Shown one piece after another: positions 1-4,736 of a stretch of 6,495 nt of DNA. This stretch comes from Dehalococcoidia bacterium (GTDB lineage: Bacteria; Chloroflexota; Dehalococcoidia; GIF9; UBA5629). Positions within the stretch are counted from its first letter, which is position 1. Every line of letters starts with the position of its first letter. Made by a program: the position numbers and the translations under genes. Location: assembly GCA_028715025.1 (NCBI GenBank), contig JAQTLG010000099.1, positions 1-6,495 of the forward strand, in the 5' to 3' direction. The notes under the pieces are model-generated. The model saw only the letters and a program-made list of their open reading frames with translations. It did not search any database and had not been told where the DNA came from.

Positions 1-1
1 C

Positions 2-94
2 GAAGATGAGATGCGCGAAGAGATAGCCGCGGCCGGCAAACAGCTCGAAATGGAGCTGGAGGTCGGATATGAAGGTCTGACGATCGAGCTATAG
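2..94 (+). CDS. C-terminal end of an unidentified protein (gene cut by the window edge)
   Basis: Only the last 30 codons and a TAG stop are present. Of the three forward frames this is the only one without an early stop, and its codons (GCC, GCG, GGC, CTG, GAG) match the GC-rich style of the dehydrogenase and crotonase genes rather than the AT-rich cyclase next door. The readable tail is very acidic, begins with E-D-E-M-R-E-E, and ends G-L-T-I-E-L. No family can be recognised from so little. Two reverse-strand frames are also open over this stretch, so the call rests mainly on codon style. It converges on the cyclase gene, with about 31 bp between the two stop codons and no clear terminator hairpin there. 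Confidence 0.5.
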   Translation, partial: EDEMREEIAAAGKQLEMELEVGYEGLTIEL

Positions 95-125
95 ACGTGT
101 CGTTGATGGGGGGATCATTACAGAT

Positions 126-1091
126 TTATTTATGGGTGGGTTTACCAGCAGATAACCTATAGTTATTCCTGCCACCAACCTTTACTTGATACATTAATTT
201 ATCGGATTTCTTTAGCAGTTCCTCAATATCTTTACCATCTTCGGGGTAAATCGCAACACCTATGCTAACAGTCATAGTGATTTTATGCTTGGTTTTCATT
301 AGTGGTCGCCGAAAACTCTTTACTATCTTTTGTGCGATTTTGATAGCAGCTTCTTTCTGATCAACTTCCCATAAAAGCAGAATAAACTCATCTCCACCGA
401 TGCGGGCAACGGTGTCAACCTTGCGCAGTATGTTTGTAAGACGGCCTGCTGCAGCGACCAATACTTGGTCTCCAACAGCATGACCAAACGTGTCATTAAT
501 GGCCTTAAATTTGTCTAGATCAAGCGACATTATTGACAGTCTCTTCTTCTCCCTTTGTGAGTTTGCCAGGGCTATAGTAAAACGGTCGAATAAAAGCGCT
601 CTGTTTGGTAAACCGGTCAGACTATCGTGGGTAGCCATCAATTGCAGGTTATCCTTTAGCTTCTCGCGTTCAGTTATATCGCGTATATTGCATTGGATCA
701 CTCTACGATGATCAACTAAATACGCGTTGGATACAAACTCGACTGCATATGGTTTGCCGGTTTTGGTTTCAAGCGGCATATTGTCAAAGCGGATGAAATC
801 ATCCCTTTGTAATCTGGAAAAGGCCTCTTTGCTTCGTTTCACATCTTTAAACGCACCGATTTGCCAGAGCAGTTTGCCTATAATTTCATCTCTTGAATAC
901 CCCAGCATTGTTAACAGGAACGGGTTAACGTCTTCGATTTTTCCCGTTTTCCCGTTGAGAATCAATATCCCATCTTGAGCGGTTTCGAAAAGACGCCGAT
1001 ATTGAAGTTCAGAAGCTCTTAAGTGTAGATCTACTTTTTTATGATCGATTTGTTTTTGTGATTGTCGCCTTTTTTCTATGCTATCAATCAT
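126..1091 (-). CDS. PAS-GGDEF diguanylate cyclase (soluble)
   Basis: Predicted to make the second messenger c-di-GMP from two GTP in the cytoplasm, under control of a PAS sensor. Residue numbers count from an upstream TTG at 1112 (328 aa). A charged, coiled-coil-like N-terminus (8-40) leads into a PAS/PAC domain (about 35-150, ending C-N-I-R-D-I-T-E-R-E) and a GGDEF domain (about 155-320). The GGDEF part has the H-D-S-L-T-G-L-P-N-R entry motif (162-171), metal-binding D198/D200 in D-L-D-K-F, an intact GGDEF signature (239-243), and R-K-V-D (230-233) five residues before it, the RxxD product-inhibition site. An active, feedback-inhibited enzyme is therefore expected. No membrane segment is seen, so the signal is intracellular. 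I chose the ATG at 1091 (321 aa) because GGGTGGA precedes it by 9 nt, while the TTG has no Shine-Dalgarno and overlaps a TATAAT box. The gene is visibly AT-richer than its neighbours, suggesting separate ancestry. The PAS ligand is unknown. Confidence 0.93.
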   Translation of the reverse strand: MIDSIEKRRQSQKQIDHKKVDLHLRASELQYRRLFETAQDGILILNGKTGKIEDVNPFLLTMLGYSRDEIIGKLLWQIGAFKDVKRSKEAFSRLQRDDFIRFDNMPLETKTGKPYAVEFVSNAYLVDHRRVIQCNIRDITEREKLKDNLQLMATHDSLTGLPNRALLFDRFTIALANSQREKKRLSIMSLDLDKFKAINDTFGHAVGDQVLVAAAGRLTNILRKVDTVARIGGDEFILLLWEVDQKEAAIKIAQKIVKSFRRPLMKTKHKITMTVSIGVAIYPEDGKDIEELLKKSDKLMYQVKVGGRNNYRLSAGKPTHK

Positions 1092-1111
1092 TTGCCAAAA
1101 TCCACCCGGCA

Positions 1112-1117
1112 ATTATA
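1112..1117 (-). promoter_or_regulatory. Possible -10 box of the diguanylate cyclase gene
   Basis: On the minus strand this reads TATAAT, a perfect sigma-70 type -10 hexamer, 20 bp before the preferred ATG at 1091. No convincing -35 lies 16-18 bp upstream (the 17-bp spacing gives TTATTT). The surrounding gap is very AT-rich, so a chance match is possible. A start point about 7 bp downstream would fall at the edge of the GGGTGGA ribosome site, which would be unusually tight. Confidence 0.35.
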
Positions 1118-1225
1118 TTTTACTATGAGCTGATAAATAATCAAATAGCATCGAAGACATCTCATTTACTAATAAAGAAATAGCTTTAGTAGTTGAAGGT
1201 GAAGCGCGATGTAATTAAATTGTAT

Positions 1226-2110
1226 TTACAATTCAGTTATATCGAAGGGGGTCATCTTGCCATCGGGCGAGTAATTGTAGAAGCCTTTGCCTACCTTGCG
1301 ACCCAGCCTTCCGGCCTCCAGCATTTTCTCCATCAGCGGCGATGATGCCGCGATATCCGCAGCACCCAGTGCAGCGAAGGATTTGCCCACTCTTACATAA
1401 GTGTCGATGCCTGCGTTATCGGCGATCTCGAAGGGGCCGATATTCCAATTGAACCCGTAACGCATGCCTTTATCCACATCTTCCACCGTTGCGATGCCGT
1501 TTTCTACCAGCGACAGGGCCTCCCGGAATGCGACGCCGCTCACGCGGTTCATGATGAACCCGGGTATATCTTTCATGACCTTGACCGGATACTGGCCGAG
1601 AGAAGCTATGAAATCGACGCTCTTTTTGAATACGTCATCCGAAGTCTTCTCGCCCTTGATGACCTCGACCAGCCTCATCATCGGCACTGGGCCGAAGAAG
1701 TGCAGGCCGACCACTCTCTCCGGATGTACTGTCAGCGAAGCCAGGCGGGTGATGGGGATGCTGGAGGTATTGGAGGCCAGGATAGTATCCACCGGGCAGG
1801 CGGCGTCTAGCTCCTTGAACATCTCCTTTTTCATTTTCTCATCCTCGAAGACAGCTTCGATAACCCATTGGCAGCGGGGGGCTGTGGAGAGGTCATTGAC
1901 GGGCGTAATCCTGTCCTGCACGGTCTGTGCGCTGTCCGTGATCCTGCCTTTAGAAGCGAGTTTCTCGGTCGACCACTTTATCTGCGCCAGGCTCTTTGTG
2001 ATCGCCTCCGGATTCATATCCTGCAGGTAGACGTTGTAACCGGCCTGCGCAGCCACCTGGGCGATGCCTCCACCCATAAAGCCTGCGCCGATAACCATGA
2101 CGTCGTCCAT
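1226..2110 (-). CDS. 3-hydroxyacyl-CoA (3-hydroxybutyryl-CoA type) dehydrogenase
   Basis: Interconverts (S)-3-hydroxyacyl-CoA and 3-oxoacyl-CoA with NAD(P), the third step of beta-oxidation or the reverse step in butyryl-CoA formation; cytoplasmic. At 294 aa it has the single-function Hbd/PaaH/HADH size (about 280-300), not a large FadB fusion. The N-terminal Rossmann fold has V-I-G-A-G-F-M-G-G-G (6-15), with D31 ending strand 2, which favours NAD. Catalytic positions are present: Ser in S-N-T-S-S (113-117), H137, E149 in L-V-E-V, and N188 in G-F-I-M-N-R. The C-terminal dimer domain has G-P-F-E-I-A-D (225-231) and G-R-K-V-G-K-G-F-Y (270-278). One oddity: H-F-F-G-P-V-P has Gly140 where the family usually has Asn. 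ATG at 2110 follows AAGGGGGG with 5 nt spacing. It is divergent from the isomerase gene. Which CoA substrate it uses cannot be read from the sequence, so hbd, paaH and fadB-like names are all possible. Confidence 0.93.
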   Translation of the reverse strand: MDDVMVIGAGFMGGGIAQVAAQAGYNVYLQDMNPEAITKSLAQIKWSTEKLASKGRITDSAQTVQDRITPVNDLSTAPRCQWVIEAVFEDEKMKKEMFKELDAACPVDTILASNTSSIPITRLASLTVHPERVVGLHFFGPVPMMRLVEVIKGEKTSDDVFKKSVDFIASLGQYPVKVMKDIPGFIMNRVSGVAFREALSLVENGIATVEDVDKGMRYGFNWNIGPFEIADNAGIDTYVRVGKSFAALGAADIAASSPLMEKMLEAGRLGRKVGKGFYNYSPDGKMTPFDITEL

Positions 2111-2136
2111 AATAACCCCCCTTGAGTGAATTGTGT

Positions 2137-2150
2137 CTTCAGAAATGAAG
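2137..2150. promoter_or_regulatory. 14-bp dyad, candidate operator between the divergent acyl-CoA genes
   Basis: CTTCA-GAAA-TGAAG is a perfect 5-bp inverted repeat with a 4-bp spacer. It lies 27-40 bp before the dehydrogenase ATG, between that gene and the isomerase promoter. Its place and symmetry would suit a small dimeric repressor, such as a TetR-type fatty-acid regulator, but short dyads occur by chance and no regulator gene is in the window. In RNA from the minus strand it could instead form a short hairpin in the dehydrogenase leader. Confidence 0.25.
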
Positions 2151-2157
2151 CTTGCTT

Positions 2158-2186
2158 ATTGTGCATAAATTCAACGGATTTAGCAA
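2158..2186 (-). promoter_or_regulatory. Possible promoter of the 3-hydroxyacyl-CoA dehydrogenase gene
   Basis: On the minus strand TTGCTA (2186-2181; 4 of 6 to TTGACA) is followed after 17 bp by CACAAT (2163-2158; 4 of 6 to TATAAT). It would start RNA roughly 40 bp upstream of the dehydrogenase ATG and put the 14-bp dyad at 2137-2150 in the early transcribed region. The match is modest and was found by eye. Confidence 0.3.
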
Positions 2187-2191
2187 TATAC

Positions 2192-2220
2192 TGTACTGGC
2201 CAATCGTATCGTTATATAAT
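2192..2220 (+). promoter_or_regulatory. Likely promoter of the enoyl-CoA isomerase gene
   Basis: A perfect -10 hexamer TATAAT sits at 2215-2220, inside GTTATATAAT. Seventeen bp upstream is TGTACT (2192-2197), a weak -35 matching 3 of 6. RNA would start near 2227, giving a leader of about 65 nt that contains the GC-rich inverted repeats before the ribosome site. It probably also serves the lipoprotein gene, which follows the isomerase by 23 bp without an obvious promoter of its own. Confidence 0.5.
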
Positions 2221-2227
2221 ATCTATT

Positions 2228-2264
2228 GCCGCCTCAAAGGGCGCCCTCCCACCGGGCGGCCGCC
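2228..2264 (+). other. GC-rich, self-complementary leader before the isomerase ribosome site
   Basis: A nearly pure GC block sits in an otherwise AT-rich gap. GCCGCC (2228-2233) can pair with GGCGGC (2255-2260). Inside, CGCCC (2242-2246) can instead pair with GGGCG (2254-2258) around a 7-nt loop. GGGCGCCC and GGCGGCCGCC are each palindromic too. Several exclusive pairings are therefore possible just 15-20 nt before the GGAGG site. A role in mRNA stability or translation is inference; no known riboswitch class is recognised. Confidence 0.3.
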
Positions 2265-2292
2265 AAATAATTTAATTACGGAGGTATTCCCC

Positions 2293-3009
2293 ATGTCTTT
2301 AGTCGAATGGAGCGTTGATGAAAATATCGCGTTGCTAACCATGAAGAACGGTGAGAACAGGTTTAATATGGGCTTCTGCAACGAATTGCTCAAAGCGCTG
2401 GACGATATCGAGAAGACGACCTCCGCCACCGCGCTTGTCGTGAAATCCGCCGACGAAAAGATCTGGTGCAATGGTATGGACCTCGACTGGCTGGTGCCTG
2501 CTATCGGCCGCAAGGATCCCGAAGTGGAGAAATTCTTCGAGACGCAGGACAGGGTCTACAGGCGATTCACCTTCTATCCCATGATCACGGTGGCGGCGCT
2601 GACCGGCCACGCGTTCGCCGGGGGCGCTATTCTGGCCTGCTCTTTCGATTTTCTTTATATGCGTGCCGACCGCGGCTTCCTGTGTTTCCCCGAAGTCGAT
2701 CTCAATATCCCTTTCCTGCCGTATATGGATGCTTTGATCAAGAAGACCCTGCCCTCAACTAAAGTGCGCGAAGCCCAGCTGACCGGGAAACGCTACACTG
2801 CTGCAGAGCTGGAAAAAATCAATGTTGTGCGCAAAGCCTGCTCCTCTGCCGATGAGACTGTGAAAGAGGCAGTAGCCTTTGCAAAAAGTCTGAATAAAGG
2901 CAGAGGCATCGTTAGCGAGATGAAAAAAATCATGAACGCCCCCATAGGCATTCTCATGGACAATGTGGTGAGGCCTAAACTGGATACGGGCGGCGTTCCC
3001 ATTAAATAA
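2293..3009 (+). CDS. Crotonase-fold enoyl-CoA isomerase (delta3,delta2 type), often labelled enoyl-CoA hydratase/isomerase
   Basis: Likely moves the double bond of 3-enoyl-CoA to the 2-trans position so unsaturated acyl chains can enter beta-oxidation; cytoplasmic. The 238-aa protein has the crotonase oxyanion-hole segments I-W-C-N-G-M-D-L-D-W (57-66) and G-H-A-F-A-G-G (105-111), then R-G-F-L-C-F-P-E-V-D-L (127-137). Glu134 aligns with Glu164 of rat mitochondrial hydratase, while the Glu144 position is Ile113/Leu114. Hydratases need both; delta3,delta2-enoyl-CoA isomerases keep only the first. Length and the N-G-x-D-L-x-W and R-G-F-L-C-x-P-E-V-D-L style also match plant/peroxisomal ECI enzymes. 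ATG at 2293 is chosen because GGAGG at 2280-2284 precedes it by 8 nt; the longer frame from TTG 2152 would translate the promoter. It is divergent from the dehydrogenase, a sensible pathway partner. Strict isomerase activity is inference. Confidence 0.9.
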   Translation: MSLVEWSVDENIALLTMKNGENRFNMGFCNELLKALDDIEKTTSATALVVKSADEKIWCNGMDLDWLVPAIGRKDPEVEKFFETQDRVYRRFTFYPMITVAALTGHAFAGGAILACSFDFLYMRADRGFLCFPEVDLNIPFLPYMDALIKKTLPSTKVREAQLTGKRYTAAELEKINVVRKACSSADETVKEAVAFAKSLNKGRGIVSEMKKIMNAPIGILMDNVVRPKLDTGGVPIK

Positions 3010-3032
3010 CGGATTGACTCAGTGTAATAAAA

Positions 3033-4670
3033 ATGAAGCATATGCGGAATATAGCGGCCCGGCTCATGATACTGCCGGTTGTTTTCATAACAGCGATGCT
3101 GTGCGGCTGCGTCAGCCCGGCTATCGTTGATTCACTGGTAAAAGTGCAGGCCGAAAATGCGGTTGTCAATGGCGTAATCGTTGATCAGGCCGGCTATGTA
3201 GCTACGGGCAGTAATGCGTTGGGTAACTCCACAGCTGCATCTGTTGAGATCAAGCCCGGACAGAGCTACGAGGGCCGTTTAATCTGCAGAGACAGTGAGA
3301 GGGACCTGGCGCTGCTTAAAATAGAGGCGCCTGAGCTCAAAGCGGCTTTACTGGGAGATTCGGACCTTGTGCGCCAGTGGGATGAGGTGGCTGTATGGGG
3401 ATTCAAGCCCGGCGAGGGCGTGGCGTCAGAGTCAAAGGGCAGCGTGACTTCATTGCCCAAAGACGAGCAGATTACCTATTTGCAGACCAACGCGGCCCTG
3501 GACCCATCGCAGGCAGGAAGTGCCGTATTGAACAAGGCAGGTGAGATGGTCGGCATGGTGTCATGGAATGCTGACCAGCCGGGCCGCGAAGGGTTTGTAC
3601 TGACATCCAACGAGATACAAAGAGTACTGGACCAGGCCCGGGAAGCGGAGTCCGATCCGCTTGCCGTCGCTTCGATCGACTCTCCCTCGGTCTTCAGCGA
3701 CCGCGCGGTGATATCCTGGCAGACCAACCGGCCGGCGACCGGCCAGGTTGAATTCGGATTAAGAGAGTCGTACGGCAATAAGACAGCGCTGGACGCGACC
3801 ATGCTGAATACACATGCAATCATGCTGCAGGGATTGGTGCCCAAAACGGTCTATTACTTCCGGGTGCTTTCCGTCGATTGTTGCGGCAATGCCGTGGCTT
3901 CAAAGGGATATACGCTCACGACCACGGCAGCCGGCGCCCAGGCTGGCGAGTTTACGATCTCGAATGTTGACGTATACGATATCACCAGCACAGCTGCGTC
4001 GGTGAGATGGATTACCAGCAAACCTGCTACGGGTACCGTTAACTACACGGCGGATAAAGAGACCGAATCCGACAGCGAAACCGATAACAGCTTTGTGTAC
4101 GAACATAAATTCAGGTTGAACGGCCTTTACCCACAGACGCGCTACAACGTGACTGTAAAGTCCGAAACTGATTTCGACGAGACTGCGCAACAGACGCTGA
4201 ATCCTTTCACGACACCGCCGACCTCGCCCGTTTGCTGCAAGATGAATTGCAGGATACTGGATTTCTCCTTTAAAACACTTCAGGGAGATGATTTCACCAA
4301 CAGCGATATAGCGGGCAAGAAGGTATTTATCATATTCACCAAGACCAGCTGCCCGACCTGCATGAAGCAGGCGCTTTTCCTCAACGACGTCTACCGCAAC
4401 TGGCCGAAAGGTAGCGACATGCTGATGTTTATGGTGGCAAGCAGCGAAAAGCAAGCCGATGTCGAGGAATGGATAAAGAAATACGGGCTGGTCATGCCCG
4501 TTTATATAGACCCGACGGCAAAGCTGGTCAGCGGATGCCAGTTCAGGACCATTCCCACAGCGCTCTTTCTGGATACAGGGTCGGTCATCAGGGATTACAA
4601 GAGCGGCGGATTCGGAAGTCAAAAAGAAATGGAAACGGTTATAAAGAATTTCTACGAGCAAGAGCGATAG
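3033..4670 (+). CDS. Lipoprotein with inactive HtrA-like domain, two FN3 domains and a TlpA-type thioredoxin domain
   Basis: A 545-aa exported protein, apparently a thiol-redox or scaffold protein outside the cytoplasmic membrane. The signal peptide ends in lipobox L-C-G-C, with Cys26 as the lipid site. Residues 30-203 follow the HtrA/DegP trypsin fold (G-Y-V-A-T, D-L-A-L-L-K-I, L-G-D-S-D, and Q-T-N-A-A-L-D-P in place of QTDAAINP). The triad is broken: His is Asn61, Asp91 remains, and Ser is Ala161 in D-P-S-Q-A-G-S. Two FN3 domains follow (about 212-297 and 305-394), then a Cys-rich linker (C401, C402, C406), then a TlpA/ResA-like domain (407-543) with active-site C440-P-T-C443 and cis-Pro508 in T-I-P-T. 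It lies 23 bp after the isomerase and probably shares its transcript. No Shine-Dalgarno is visible before ATG 3033 or the alternative ATG 3042. Partner and substrate are unknown. The domain calls are strong except for the exact edges. Confidence 0.9.
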   Translation: MKHMRNIAARLMILPVVFITAMLCGCVSPAIVDSLVKVQAENAVVNGVIVDQAGYVATGSNALGNSTAASVEIKPGQSYEGRLICRDSERDLALLKIEAPELKAALLGDSDLVRQWDEVAVWGFKPGEGVASESKGSVTSLPKDEQITYLQTNAALDPSQAGSAVLNKAGEMVGMVSWNADQPGREGFVLTSNEIQRVLDQAREAESDPLAVASIDSPSVFSDRAVISWQTNRPATGQVEFGLRESYGNKTALDATMLNTHAIMLQGLVPKTVYYFRVLSVDCCGNAVASKGYTLTTTAAGAQAGEFTISNVDVYDITSTAASVRWITSKPATGTVNYTADKETESDSETDNSFVYEHKFRLNGLYPQTRYNVTVKSETDFDETAQQTLNPFTTPPTSPVCCKMNCRILDFSFKTLQGDDFTNSDIAGKKVFIIFTKTSCPTCMKQALFLNDVYRNWPKGSDMLMFMVASSEKQADVEEWIKKYGLVMPVYIDPTAKLVSGCQFRTIPTALFLDTGSVIRDYKSGGFGSQKEMETVIKNFYEQER

Positions 4671-4690
4671 CCGTTCGGAAGACGGATAGA

Positions 4691-4726
4691 AAAAGGCCGG
4701 CGTCCCCTTGGGGACGCCGGCCTTTT
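4691..4726. terminator. Strong bidirectional rho-independent terminator
   Basis: Two 17-bp arms (4691-4707 and 4710-4726) are perfect reverse complements around TT. The core is GGCCGGCGTCCCC paired with GGGGACGCCGGCC, flanked by A4 on the left and T4 on the right. Read on plus, the stem is followed by TTTTAATTT. Read on minus it is followed by TTTTTCTATC. It lies between the stops of two convergent genes, 20 bp after the lipoprotein gene and 10 bp past the FHA gene, so it can end both transcripts. Confidence 0.93.
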
Positions 4727-4736
4727 AATTTAACGG

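Noticed and set aside
1218..1233. 16-bp inverted repeat AATTGTA-TT-TACAATT at the dehydrogenase stop, considered as a terminator
   Set aside because: The arms are almost all A/T and the spacer is 2 bp, so the hairpin would be weak, and no T-tract follows in the gene's direction. Probably chance in AT-rich sequence.
1464..2030. 188-aa plus-strand frame opposite the dehydrogenase
   Set aside because: The minus strand carries a full dehydrogenase with intact catalytic residues. The opposite frame is low-complexity and has no supported start.
2152..2292. N-terminal extension of the isomerase from TTG at 2152
   Set aside because: It would add 47 residues with no family similarity, runs through the TATAAT box and GC-rich leader, and has no ribosome site. 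ATG 2293 has a strong GGAGG at the right distance.
3014..3043. TTGACT before the lipoprotein gene, considered as its own promoter -35
   Set aside because: The matching -10 position would fall on the start codon region (about 3037-3043), after ATG 3033, and no good hexamer is there.
3900..4661. 253-aa minus-strand frame opposite the lipoprotein
   Set aside because: The plus strand here codes FN3 and thioredoxin motifs with clear conservation. The reverse frame shows no family features and is a codon-bias shadow.
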